Shown here piece by piece: positions 1-8,071 of a stretch of 64,000 nt of DNA. Positions within the stretch are counted from its first letter, which is position 1, and each line of letters starts with the position of its first letter. Source of the stretch: Gammaproteobacteria bacterium. Its GTDB lineage: Bacteria > Pseudomonadota > Gammaproteobacteria > Pseudomonadales > Azotimanducaceae. A program made the translations under genes and the position numbers. Under the pieces are notes generated by a model. The model saw nothing but the letters and a program-made list of their open reading frames with translations. It searched no databases and had not been told where the DNA came from. The stretch lies in contig JAFIFJ010000020.1 in NCBI GenBank assembly GCA_020832085.1, positions 58,788 through 122,787 of the forward strand, in the 5' to 3' direction.

Positions 1-340
1 CCAGCGCAGGGGGCAGGGCATCGGCATCCAGCGCGGCGAGCAGGCTGTGCTGGACGGCGGCTTCGGGCCGCTCGGCAGCCACCAGGGCGCGACGGTAGAA
101 GGTGTGGGTGCCGTCCCGGTGGGCGTGCACCAAACCGGCTTCGCTCAACAGCTTCAAATGGTGACTGAGGTTGGGTTGCCCCAGTTCCAGCATGCGGCAG
201 AGCTCCTGCACGCCGAAGGCATCCTCGGCCAGCAGCCGCAGGATGCTGAGGCGCACCGGGTCGGCGCAGGCGCGCAGGATGGCCAGCAGTTCCGGGTCCG
301 CAGCGAGATCGGCATGGGGCAGGGGCAAGGCGCGTGGCAT
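1..340 (-). CDS. ArsR-family HTH transcriptional regulator (partial)
   Basis: Reading the minus strand from the ATG at 338-340 gives at least 113 residues and runs off the left edge, so the C-terminus is missing. Near residues 20-85 it has the ArsR winged-helix pattern: an ADPVRLSILRLL helix, then a recognition-helix segment GQPNLSHHLKLLSEAGLV, then a wing with HRDGTHTFYR. Proteins of this family are dimeric DNA-binding repressors that respond to metals or metabolites. I see no obvious metal-binding cysteine cluster in the visible part (two isolated Cys only), so the effector cannot be named. It is divergent from the oxidoreductase at 575, with a repeat-containing 234-bp gap between them. Confidence 0.85.
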   Translation of the reverse strand, partial: MPRALPLPHADLAADPELLAILRACADPVRLSILRLLAEDAFGVQELCRMLELGQPNLSHHLKLLSEAGLVHAHRDGTHTFYRRALVAAERPEAAVQHSLLAALDADALPPAL

Positions 341-434
341 GGAGTGCTTCCGGGTTCGAGGCGGCGCATTGTCCCAGGCCCGCGCCGAATCGGCAAGGAT
401 TCATCGATAGATGTTGATGGTTGTTCGATCAGCC

Positions 435-494
435 CCGGATGGCCGTCCCCGGATGCCCATCGCCGGATGCCCGTCGCCGGATGCCCGTCGCCGG
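435..494. repeat. 14-bp tandem repeat, about 4.3 copies
   Basis: Four consecutive near-identical 14-bp units of the form CCGGATGCCCGTCG, with one to three changes in the first two copies, end in a partial fifth. The array lies in the divergent gap between the ArsR gene and the oxidoreductase, where promoters or an operator would be expected. Function unknown. Confidence 0.85.
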
Positions 495-574
495 CAAAGC
501 GGATAAGCTTGCGGTCGGTTCCACTCGGGTCGACGCCCAACCACGCAGACCAACCAAGACGACGAGGAGTTTCC

Positions 575-1606
575 ATGCCAGAGACCGTGAGCCACGCCTG
601 GGTCCTAAAGCGCCGCCCTCAGGGTCGCATCAGCCGTGACGACTACGATTGGGTGGAGAGCCGCCTGCCCGAGCCCGGCCCCGGTCAGGTGCTGGTGCGG
701 ACGGTGTATCTGTCCCTGGACCCCACCAACCGGATCTGGGCCAGCGACATGGATCAGTACATGCCGCCGGTGGAACGCGGTGAAGTGATGCGCGGCGGTA
801 CCCTTGGCATCGTCGAGGCCAGCGCCAACGATGGTTTTGCCCCCGGCGACGTGGTGCAGGGGATCTGGGGCTGGCAGTCCCACTACCTCGCTGACGGCGG
901 CGCCGGACTGACGAAAATGCCGGTTGCTCCCGGGGTGCCACTGGACGCCTACATGAGTGTCCTCGGCGCCACCGGCATGACGGCCTACTTCGGCCTGCTC
1001 GACATTGGCAAGCCCGAGCCCGGCGAGACGGTGGTGGTGTCCGCAGCGGCGGGTGCGGTGGGTTCCATTGTCGGACAGATTGCCAAGATCAAGGGCTGCC
1101 GGGCCGTCGGCATCGCCGGGTCCGCCGACAAATGCCGGCATCTCATCGAAGATCTCGGCTTCGATGCGGCCATCAACTACAAGACGGACGATCTCGATGC
1201 GGCGCTGGCGAAGGCCTGCCCGGACGGCATCGATGTCTACTTCGAGAATACCGGCGGCGTGATCTCCGATGCGGTGTTCAAGAAGCTGAACCTTCATGCC
1301 CGGGTGCCGCTTTGCGGTCTCATTGCCCACTACAACGACTTCGACGGCCACACCGGCGTGCAGGGCCCGCAGAACTACCAGCAGGTGCTCATGAACCGGG
1401 TGCTGATCAAGGGTTTCATCATCATCGATTACTTCCCGCAGTTCCCAGAGGGCATTGCCGAGATGGCCGGCTGGTTGGCTGCGGGCAAGATCCACTACCG
1501 GACCGACGTGGTCGATGGTCTCGAAAACGCCGTGGAAGCGGTGAACCGGCTGTTCGACGGTGCCAACACCGGCAAGCTGCTCGTACGCTGTTCCCCGGAA
1601 GCCTGA
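575..1606 (+). CDS. NADP-dependent oxidoreductase, zinc-independent MDR superfamily (CurA/PTGR-like)
   Basis: A 343-residue medium-chain reductase that probably reduces the C=C bond of an enone or enal with NADPH. It has the family N-terminus (a VLKRRPQG-type start and LSLDPTNR near 47-53, YMPPV near 62) and a Rossmann glycine motif AAAGAVGSIVGQ at about 157-168, followed by KIKGCRAVGIAGS. No zinc-ligand cysteines are visible, as is usual for the prostaglandin-reductase/CurA group, and the length fits that group. The ATG at 575 follows GGAG at 564-567; the reading frame stays open far upstream, but no upstream start matches the family N-terminus. A paralogue lies at 44626-45648. The aminotransferase starts 15 bp downstream, so they may be cotranscribed. 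Confidence 0.88.
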   Translation: MPETVSHAWVLKRRPQGRISRDDYDWVESRLPEPGPGQVLVRTVYLSLDPTNRIWASDMDQYMPPVERGEVMRGGTLGIVEASANDGFAPGDVVQGIWGWQSHYLADGGAGLTKMPVAPGVPLDAYMSVLGATGMTAYFGLLDIGKPEPGETVVVSAAAGAVGSIVGQIAKIKGCRAVGIAGSADKCRHLIEDLGFDAAINYKTDDLDAALAKACPDGIDVYFENTGGVISDAVFKKLNLHARVPLCGLIAHYNDFDGHTGVQGPQNYQQVLMNRVLIKGFIIIDYFPQFPEGIAEMAGWLAAGKIHYRTDVVDGLENAVEAVNRLFDGANTGKLLVRCSPEA

Positions 1607-1620
1607 GCCGGACCATCGCT

Positions 1621-2787
1621 ATGGCCGTCGATGGCGGGCCGAGGCTGCCCGCAAGCAAACTGCCCCGGGTCGGCACCACCATTTTCACGGTGATGTCCGG
1701 CCTCGCTGCCGAGCACGGGGCGCTCAATCTCTCCCAGGGCTTTCCGGACTTCGATGGTCCCGAAGCCCTGCGCGAGCGCGTCAGCCACTACTTGAATCAT
1801 GGGCGCAATCAGTACGCGCCCATGACCGGGGTTCCGGCCCTGCGCGAAGCTATTGCCGGCAAGGTGGCCGCGCTCTATGGCCGGAGGACGGATCCGGAGG
1901 CGGAGGTGACAGTGACTTCCGGCGGTACGGAGGCGCTGTTCTGTGCGATTGCGGCCGTGGTGCGTGGCGGCGACGAGGTGATCATCTTCGATCCGGCCTA
2001 CGACTCCTACGAGCCGGCGGTGGAACTGGCCGGGGGCCGCTGCATCCGCTTACCGCTGCCGGGGCCCGACTATCGCCCGGACTGGAACGCGGTGGCGGAC
2101 GCACTCAACGACCGTACGCGGCTGATCATCCTCAACAGCCCCCACAATCCCACCGGCAGCGTCCTGACTGCCGCCGACCTCGATGCCCTCGAGACCCTGC
2201 TGACCGGCCGTGACACCCTGCTGCTGTCTGATGAAGTCTACGAGCACATCATCTTCGATGGCGCAGAGCACCAGAGCCTGCTGCGGCGCCCCGGGCTGGC
2301 CGAACGCGCCTTCGTGGTGTCGTCATTCGGCAAGACCTATCACGTCACAGGCTGGAAGATCGGCTACTGCGTTGCCCCCGCTGCCTTGTCTGCTGAATTC
2401 CGCAAGGTGCATCAGTACGTGACCTTCGCCTCGATCACGCCGGTGCAGCTGGCCCTGGCGGACTTCCTGGCCGAGCACCCCGAGCATCATCTGCAGCTGC
2501 CGGACTTCTATCAGCGCAAGCGTGACCGCTTCTGTGCCCTGCTGGCGGAATCCCGCTTCACCCTGACACCCGCTGCCGGCACCTATTTCCAGCTCCTGAA
2601 CTATGCCGCCATCAGCAGTGAGACCGACGTGGAGCTGGCGCGGCGGTTGACCATGGAGCATGGCATTGCCTCGATTCCGGTGTCGGTGTTCTATCAGACG
2701 CCACCGGGAGACCGGGTGCTGCGCTTCTGCTTTGCCAAGGACGACGCCACCCTGACGCGGGCCGCGGAGATCCTGTGCGCGATCTGA
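1621..2787 (+). CDS. methionine aminotransferase (YbdL-like, class I/II PLP enzyme)
   Basis: A 388-residue PLP-dependent aminotransferase closest in pattern to the YbdL/kynurenine-glutamine transaminase group, which transfers the amino group of methionine or glutamine to 2-oxo acids. Visible landmarks are LNLSQGFPDF near 35-44, LNSPHNPTGS at 171-180, the SDEVYEHI segment near 203, and the PLP lysine K238 in SSFGKTYHVTGWKIGY. A C-terminal arginine in the segment VLRFCFAKDD would bind the substrate carboxylate. The gene for an omega-amidase overlaps its 3' end by 13 bp. That pairing is known from methionine salvage, where 4-methylthio-2-oxobutyrate is transaminated and the resulting 2-oxoglutaramate is hydrolysed. 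The ATG at 1621 is chosen from the family N-terminus. Confidence 0.9.
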   Translation: MAVDGGPRLPASKLPRVGTTIFTVMSGLAAEHGALNLSQGFPDFDGPEALRERVSHYLNHGRNQYAPMTGVPALREAIAGKVAALYGRRTDPEAEVTVTSGGTEALFCAIAAVVRGGDEVIIFDPAYDSYEPAVELAGGRCIRLPLPGPDYRPDWNAVADALNDRTRLIILNSPHNPTGSVLTAADLDALETLLTGRDTLLLSDEVYEHIIFDGAEHQSLLRRPGLAERAFVVSSFGKTYHVTGWKIGYCVAPAALSAEFRKVHQYVTFASITPVQLALADFLAEHPEHHLQLPDFYQRKRDRFCALLAESRFTLTPAAGTYFQLLNYAAISSETDVELARRLTMEHGIASIPVSVFYQTPPGDRVLRFCFAKDDATLTRAAEILCAI

Positions 2788-3563
2788 GCCTGACGCTGAT
2801 CCAGGCCGAGACGGTCTGGCATGACCCGGCAGCCAACCGCCAGGCCTACGACGAACGGTTGGCCCGCCTGCAGGCGCCGGGAGATGTGGTGGTGCTGTGC
2901 GAGATGTTTTCCACCGGCTTCACCATGGCCTCGACGGAGCAGGCAGAAACCATGGAAGGCCCGACGGTGGCCTGGATGCTCCTGCAGGCTGCACGGCTCG
3001 ACGCGGTGGTCTGCGGCAGCGTGGTGATTGCCGATCAGGATGCCTGCTACAACCGCCTGGTCTGGGCCCGTCCGGACGGCAGGGTGGAGCACTACGACAA
3101 GCGTCATCTGTTCCGCATGGCGAATGAGCAATCGCACTATGCGCCGGGCCGCGAACGGCGGGTGTTCACCTGGCGCGATTGGCGCATCTGCCCGCAGGTG
3201 TGTTACGACTTGCGCTTCCCGGTCTTCAGCCGCAACCGCAGCGATTACGATCTGCTGCTCTACGTGGCGAACTGGCCGGCTCCGCGAACGTCGCAGTGGC
3301 TGGCGCTTCTCAAGGCGCGGGCCATCGAGAATCAGTGCTACGTAGCGGGCGTGAATCGCATTGGGCTCGACGGCAACGATGTCCCCTACGCGGGGGGCAG
3401 CGGCTGCTGGGATCCGTTGGGACGCAGTCTGGTGGAAGCTGGCGAAGTGCATCAGGTGCTGCAGGTGGAACTCGACGGGGAGGCGCTTCGCGCCTACCGG
3501 TCGAACTTTCCGGCCTGGATGGATGCCGATCACTTCCACATTGAAGGCGAGGGGCGATCGTGA
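2775..3563 (+). CDS. omega-amidase, nitrilase superfamily (YafV/Nit2-like)
   Basis: A 262-residue carbon-nitrogen hydrolase. The nitrilase catalytic triad is visible as Glu43 (LCEMFSTGF), Lys109 (HYDKRHLF) and Cys143 (CPQVCYDLRFPVF). The YafV/Nit2 branch hydrolyses 2-oxoglutaramate or 2-oxosuccinamate made by glutamine transaminases. It starts with GTG at 2775 inside the aminotransferase gene, which implies translational coupling and supports a joint role in recycling glutamine used as amino donor. The C-terminus (FPAWMDADHFHIE) is typical of the group. Substrate preference is inferred, not proven. Confidence 0.9.
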   Translation: MRDLSLTLIQAETVWHDPAANRQAYDERLARLQAPGDVVVLCEMFSTGFTMASTEQAETMEGPTVAWMLLQAARLDAVVCGSVVIADQDACYNRLVWARPDGRVEHYDKRHLFRMANEQSHYAPGRERRVFTWRDWRICPQVCYDLRFPVFSRNRSDYDLLLYVANWPAPRTSQWLALLKARAIENQCYVAGVNRIGLDGNDVPYAGGSGCWDPLGRSLVEAGEVHQVLQVELDGEALRAYRSNFPAWMDADHFHIEGEGRS

Positions 3564-3618
3564 TCCGGGTCACCTGCCGGGCGCGGGTCCTCGCCAGACT
3601 CAACCTGGGAGAAACGAC

Positions 3619-3972
3619 ATGATGGGGCGAAACACATTCTTGGGCAGTCTGCTGCTGATGGGTGCCCTCGGGGCGCAGGCCAACCTGGGGGATTGCGAGC
3701 CGCCTGGCGCGTCGCCCACCGTGCCGGACGGGGCGGTGGCTGCGGAGGAGGCTCTGGCCGAGGCCAGCGGCGAGGTGCGCGGTTTCGTCGCCAGGACGCA
3801 GGACTATCTGGCCTGCCTCGAAGCGCGAGAGGCGGAACTCGGCGCGGACATCACCGCTCGGGCGCAGTCGGAAATCGTCACCACCTATAACGCGGCGGTG
3901 GAGACGATGCAGGAGGTGGCGGAAAACTTCAACGAACAGGTGCGTCGTTTCCGCGAGCGCGACGACGGCTGA
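3619..3972 (+). CDS. small exported protein of unknown function
   Basis: A 117-residue protein with a cleavable-looking signal peptide: hydrophobic stretch LGSLLLMGALGAQA near residues 7-20, then a mature chain rich in Ala and Glu. It has two mature cysteines (GDCEPP and LACLEA) that could form a disulfide in the periplasm. The rest is predicted helical and possibly coiled-coil (AEEALAEASGEV..., FNEQVRRFRER). The ATG at 3619 follows a GGGAG ribosome site; a second ATG follows at once. It lies 55 bp after the omega-amidase gene and 40 bp before the cytochrome gene. I do not recognise a named family. Confidence 0.75.
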   Translation: MMGRNTFLGSLLLMGALGAQANLGDCEPPGASPTVPDGAVAAEEALAEASGEVRGFVARTQDYLACLEAREAELGADITARAQSEIVTTYNAAVETMQEVAENFNEQVRRFRERDDG

Positions 3973-4012
3973 ATCGTTTCTTCGGGCGTCATGGTTGTGA
4001 GGACAGGAAAAC

Positions 4013-4381
4013 GTGAAGGATCTGTTTCTGGCGATCCGCATAGGCGGTCTGTTGCTGGCTGCATGCGGTCTCGTCGCCTGTGGAGGCGCCGAGCGCGAGG
4101 GGGCTGCGGCCACTACGGCTGACGCCACTGCCGAGGTGCTGGGTGAACTCACCTATCGCCGCTTCTGCTTCTCCTGCCATGCGTCGGGCGCCGCCGGTGC
4201 GCCCCGCGTCGGTCAGGCTTCCGCCTGGGAAGCGCGCGTGGCCGCAGGCATGGATGTCATGCTGCGTCACACCATCGAGGGCATGCCGGGCATGCCGCCC
4301 CGGGGCATGTGCCGGCAGTGCAGCGACGACGAGCTGCGGGACGCCATCACTTACATGGTGGAGCGTTCGCTGCCCAACTGA
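4013..4381 (+). CDS. cytochrome c5-like c-type cytochrome, lipoprotein
   Basis: A 122-residue protein starting with GTG. The N-terminus is a lipoprotein signal with lipobox LVAC (Cys23), so it is probably membrane-anchored on the periplasmic side. The haem c site is CFSCH at 52-56. The C-terminal half has GMPGMPPRG with a candidate Met ligand and an extra Cys pair MCRQC followed by SDDELRDAI, which is characteristic of cytochrome c5. It would carry electrons between respiratory complexes. The preceding exported protein is its only close codirectional neighbour. It converges on arfB with 8 bp between them. Confidence 0.88.
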   Translation: MKDLFLAIRIGGLLLAACGLVACGGAEREGAAATTADATAEVLGELTYRRFCFSCHASGAAGAPRVGQASAWEARVAAGMDVMLRHTIEGMPGMPPRGMCRQCSDDELRDAITYMVERSLPN

Positions 4382-4389
4382 GGGGGCCG

Positions 4390-4812
4390 TCAGTCGTCGC
4401 GCAGGGATTTGCTGCCGCGCAGGCGTTTCTTGGCGCCGTGGCGGACCTTGGTGTCCGTCCGACGTTTCCGGGCTGCCTTGGTGGGACGGGTCGGAACCCG
4501 TGGTTTCGGCGGCACGGACGCGCGCTCGACCAGGGCGGACAAGCGCGCGAGGGCGTCTTCCCGATTGCGTTCCTGGGTGCGAAAGCGCTGGGCTTCGATG
4601 ACGATTTCGCCTTCCGTGGTGAGGCGGCGGCCGGCGAGCCGCTCGAGCCGGGCCCGGACGTCGGCGGGCAGGCCGGCTGCATCGAGATCGAATCGCAGCT
4701 GGGCTGCCGTGGCCAGCTTGTTGACGTTCTGACCGCCGGGACCGGAGCTGCGGACGAACTGCACGCTGACTGCGGCGTCCGGTACGGTGATGCGGTGGGT
4801 CAGGCTGATCAT
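4390..4812 (-). CDS. arfB: alternative ribosome-rescue factor ArfB (YaeJ)
   Basis: A 140-residue peptidyl-tRNA hydrolase that frees ribosomes stalled on mRNAs without a stop codon. The catalytic GGQ motif is residues 26-28 in the context SSGPGGQNVNK, shared with class I release factors. The C-terminal tail from about residue 100 is strongly basic (RKRRTDTKVRHGAKKRLRGSK); in ArfB this tail enters the empty mRNA channel. Length matches the family. The start is the ATG at 4810-4812, which gives the usual N-terminus (MISLTHRITVPD). It is divergent from nadE, with a 103-bp shared promoter region. Confidence 0.93.
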   Translation of the reverse strand: MISLTHRITVPDAAVSVQFVRSSGPGGQNVNKLATAAQLRFDLDAAGLPADVRARLERLAGRRLTTEGEIVIEAQRFRTQERNREDALARLSALVERASVPPKPRVPTRPTKAARKRRTDTKVRHGAKKRLRGSKSLRDD

Positions 4813-4915
4813 GTCCGAAGTCTCGCAGTGCGGCGGCCGCGGACATTGTAGCCACATCACGACCCCATGGGCCGCTACAATGGCGCTTCCACAGCCTGGG
4901 TCCCGGAAGGTGTTC

Positions 4916-6829
4916 ATGACTGACGATCTCCGCCGTTTCGGGTACCTGCGCGCCATGGCGGCTGCGCCCTGGCTGCGCCCCGGAGATCCGGCCGGCAATG
5001 TCCAGGAGCTGCTGCAGGCGCTGGAGCGTGCCCGTGAGGCGAAGGCAGCGCTGCTGCTGCTCCCGGAGCTGGCCCTGACCGGGTTCAGCTGCGAGGACCT
5101 GTTCTTCTCATCGGGACTGCAGCAGGCCACCCGATCCGCGCTGGCGCGACTGGTGGCGGCCACCGCCGAAGGCGGCACCACGGTGGTGGTGGGCGCACCC
5201 CTGGCCGTGGCCGACGGGCGGCTGTTCAACGCCGCGCTGGTGCTGGCCGACGGCCGCATCTGCGGCGCCGTACCCAAATCCCATCTGCCCAACTACGGCG
5301 AGTTCTACGACCGGCGCTGGTTCACCGATGGCGATGGCGTAGAGCTCCACGTCGTTGATCCGGAACTGGGTGACTTCCGTCTCGCGGCCCGGCAGCTGTT
5401 TGAGGTGGCTGGCGCCCGGGTGGCGCTGGAGATCTGCGAGGACCTGTGGGCGCCGGACCCGCCCGGCGCCCGCCACGCCCTGGCCGGTGCGGACCTGATC
5501 CTCAATCCCTCCGCCAGCAATGAACTGGTGGCCAAGGCCGACTATCGGCGGGATCTGGTGCGCATGACCAGCGCCCAGCGGATCTGCGGCTATCTTTACG
5601 CGTCCGCGGGCCCGGGCGAGTCCAGCAAGGATCTGGTGTTCGGCGGCCATCTGCTGGCGGCAGAGAACGGTATCGTGCTCGGCGAAGGTGAACGTTTCAG
5701 CCTGACGGGCAGCGACCTGCTGGTGGATTTCGATCTGGAGCATCTGCTTCACGAGCGGCAGCGCAACAGCACCTTTCGCGCCGCAGCCCGCCCGCTGCCC
5801 TATGTCAGCGTGGCTGCCGGGCGCGGCCTGCCGCTGACGGATTCGCTGCGTGAGGTGGCACCCCATCCCTTCGTGCCCAATGACGAAGCGGAGTTCTCGG
5901 CCCGGGCGCAGGAGATCCTCGCCATTCAGGCCACCGGTCTGGCGCGGCGGATGCTGTCTGTGGGTGAACCGAAGCTGGTCATCGGTCTCTCCGGCGGTCT
6001 CGATTCCACCCTGGCCTTTCTGGTGGCCCTGGATGCTCTGGCGAAGCTGGACCGATCGACCCGGGATCTGCTGGCCGTGACCATGCCGGGACCGGCCACG
6101 GGTGAGCGCACGCTGAAGTCCGCACGGGCCCTGGCCAGCAGCGCCGGAGTGACCCTGCTGGAGATTCCGATTGCGGCGGCAGTGGCCCAGCATCTGGCGG
6201 ATCTCGAACACGACCCGGACGTGCATGACGTCACCTTCGAGAATGCCCAGGCGCGGGAGCGGACCCAGATCCTGTTCAACCTTGCCAACAAGCATGGCGG
6301 ATTGGTGGTGGGCACGGGTGATCTGTCCGAGCTGGCGCTGGGCTGGTGCACCTTCAATGGCGATCACATGGCCAGCTACAACGTCAATGCCAGCGTTCCC
6401 AAGACGCTGATGGCCTATCTGCTGCGCTGGTATGCCCGGCACCGGGTGGACGCGGATCTGGCCGCCATTCTCGAAGACGTCCTGGCCACGCCCATCTCGC
6501 CGGAGCTGGTGCCCGGCCGCAGCGACGAGGACGTGGCGCAGCATACCGAGTCCCTGGTGGGGCCCTACGAACTGCATGACTTTTTTCTCTACCACTATGT
6601 CCGTCACGGCAGTGCGCCCGAGAAGATCCGTTGGCTGGCGGGACGCGCCTTCTCGGATCGCTACGACGGCTCCACCCTGGACCGCTGGCTGGGTGAGTTC
6701 CTGCGGCGATTCCACAGCCAGCAGTTCAAGCGCACCACCTTGCCGCCGGGTCCCAAGGTGGGCAGCGTGAGCCTGTCGCCACGAGGCGACTGGCGCATGC
6801 CTGACGAATCGCCACCGCCGAAGTTCTGA
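4916..6829 (+). CDS. nadE: glutamine-dependent NAD(+) synthase
   Basis: A 637-residue two-domain enzyme making NAD from deamido-NAD, ATP and glutamine. The N-terminal nitrilase-type glutaminase has its triad at Glu51 (LLPELALTGFSCED), Lys121 (VPKSHLPNYGEFYD) and Cys174 (ALEICEDLWAP). The C-terminal synthetase domain has the ATP-pyrophosphatase loop GLSGGLDSTLAF and GTGDLSELALGW. This is the long glutamine-using architecture, so free ammonia should not be needed. ATG at 4916 is chosen; a GTG two codons upstream is in frame and cannot be excluded. It is followed by the tandem repeat array. Confidence 0.95.
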   Translation: MTDDLRRFGYLRAMAAAPWLRPGDPAGNVQELLQALERAREAKAALLLLPELALTGFSCEDLFFSSGLQQATRSALARLVAATAEGGTTVVVGAPLAVADGRLFNAALVLADGRICGAVPKSHLPNYGEFYDRRWFTDGDGVELHVVDPELGDFRLAARQLFEVAGARVALEICEDLWAPDPPGARHALAGADLILNPSASNELVAKADYRRDLVRMTSAQRICGYLYASAGPGESSKDLVFGGHLLAAENGIVLGEGERFSLTGSDLLVDFDLEHLLHERQRNSTFRAAARPLPYVSVAAGRGLPLTDSLREVAPHPFVPNDEAEFSARAQEILAIQATGLARRMLSVGEPKLVIGLSGGLDSTLAFLVALDALAKLDRSTRDLLAVTMPGPATGERTLKSARALASSAGVTLLEIPIAAAVAQHLADLEHDPDVHDVTFENAQARERTQILFNLANKHGGLVVGTGDLSELALGWCTFNGDHMASYNVNASVPKTLMAYLLRWYARHRVDADLAAILEDVLATPISPELVPGRSDEDVAQHTESLVGPYELHDFFLYHYVRHGSAPEKIRWLAGRAFSDRYDGSTLDRWLGEFLRRFHSQQFKRTTLPPGPKVGSVSLSPRGDWRMPDESPPPKF

Positions 6830-6830
6830 A

Positions 6831-7257
6831 GCGTTCAGCCGAAGTCGAGGCCATGGCTTTCGCTGGCTGTCATGCCGATCGCTGCATCGCCCTGCGGGCG
6901 CTAGCAGCTTCCCACAATGGCGTTCAGCGGCAATCTGGCGTTGCGCTTTTGTGGGAGGGCCCTATTTGCCGCAGGCAAATGGGCCGATCGCGAGGCGTTC
7001 AGTCGAAGTCGAGGCCATGGCTTTCGCTGGCTGTCATGCCGATCGCTGCATCGCCCTGCGGGCGCTAGCAGCTTCCCACAGCAGCTTCCCACAATGGCGT
7101 TCAGCGGCAATCTGGCGTTGCGCTGCTGTGGGAGGGCCCTATTTGCCCCAGGCAAATGGGCCGATCGCGAGGCGTCCAGTCGAAGTCGAGGCCATGGCTT
7201 TCGCTGGCTGTCATGCCGATCGCTGCATCGCCCTGCGGGCGCTAGCAGCTTCCCACA
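6831..7257 (+). repeat. tandem array of REP-like units (2.5 copies of about 164-177 bp)
   Basis: Unit A is 6831-6994, unit B 6995-7171 and partial unit C 7172-7257; they are nearly identical apart from a 13-bp duplication in B. Each full unit holds two hairpin elements facing opposite ways. One ends in TTCCCACA (near 6908-6915); the other starts GTGGGA (6951) and folds as outer stem GGCCC/GGGCC, a bulged T, inner stem ATTTGCC/GGCAAAT and a 3-nt loop. The array fills most of the gap between nadE and the pseudouridine synthase gene; I see no gene in it. Related elements recur in at least seven other gaps. Confidence 0.93.
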
Positions 7258-7312
7258 TGGGTGCGTCGCCCGACCCGGGCGCGGGACTGAGTCCTGCCCG
7301 GCGTCGATGGGC

Positions 7313-8050
7313 TCAGGCTGGAAGCAGTGCCAGGAAGTCTGCCGGCAGGGGTGACCGAAATGTACGCGGGCGGTCGATGCCATCGCCGAGTTCCGGCCAC
7401 TGCAGGCGATGGCAGTGCAGGGCGAGGCGCGGCGCCTGCTGCTCGGGATCATTGGGTCTGCCGTAGAGGTGGTCGCCGAGCAGAGGAGCGCCCAGCCAAG
7501 ACAGGTGAACGCGGATCTGGTGGGTGCGGCCGGTGTGCAATCTGATGCTGAACAGACTGTGGCGATCATTCTGACGCAGCGTGCGGATACGAGTCCTTGC
7601 AGCCTTGGCCTGTGGATCCTTGACCGCACCCTCCAGTCGATAGCGTTTCGGACTGGCCTCAATGTCGAGGTGGATGGCGTCCCGGGGTCCAGCAATGCGC
7701 CACCGGCTCTTGCGTCCGGGTGCCAGCGGCAGGTCGATATCGAGACTGCCGCGGGGCAGCAGGCCATGGCTGATGGCGACGTACCACTTGTGGACGTCGC
7801 CGGCCTCGAAAGCCTGACCCAGCGCGCGCTGGGTGCGGGGGTTGAGGGCCACCAGCAGCAGGCCTGAGGTGCCCTTGTCGATGCGGTGCACGGCCAACGG
7901 ACGCAAACCGTCCTCCGCGAGGTAGGTGGTCAGGGCGTCCCACAGGCAGGCAATACCACTGCGATCGGCCAGCACCGGCACCCCGGAAGGCTTGTCGAGC
8001 AGCAGCAGGCCCGGGTCGCGCCAGAGGATGGTAGCCGGCAGGTCAGTCAC
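7313..8050 (-). CDS. RluA-family RNA pseudouridine synthase
   Basis: A 245-residue pseudouridine synthase that isomerises uridine in tRNA or rRNA. The catalytic motif is HRIDKGTSGLLL (catalytic Asp near residue 58). Other family segments are LLLLDKPSGVPV near the N-terminus and LHTGRTHQIRVHL near residue 175. There is no S4 domain, so it resembles the short TruC/RluA/RluE-size group; the target base cannot be deduced. It lies 21 bp downstream of the GST-like gene on the same strand and may be cotranscribed. The 3' end faces the repeat array. Confidence 0.9.
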   Translation of the reverse strand: MTDLPATILWRDPGLLLLDKPSGVPVLADRSGIACLWDALTTYLAEDGLRPLAVHRIDKGTSGLLLVALNPRTQRALGQAFEAGDVHKWYVAISHGLLPRGSLDIDLPLAPGRKSRWRIAGPRDAIHLDIEASPKRYRLEGAVKDPQAKAARTRIRTLRQNDRHSLFSIRLHTGRTHQIRVHLSWLGAPLLGDHLYGRPNDPEQQAPRLALHCHRLQWPELGDGIDRPRTFRSPLPADFLALLPA

Positions 8051-8071
8051 GATGCGCCGCCTCGAGCGCGT

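Noticed and set aside
6831..7257. Tandem array considered as a CRISPR locus.
   Set aside because: Units are 164-177 bp, nearly identical throughout, with no short repeat/unique spacer pattern and no cas genes.
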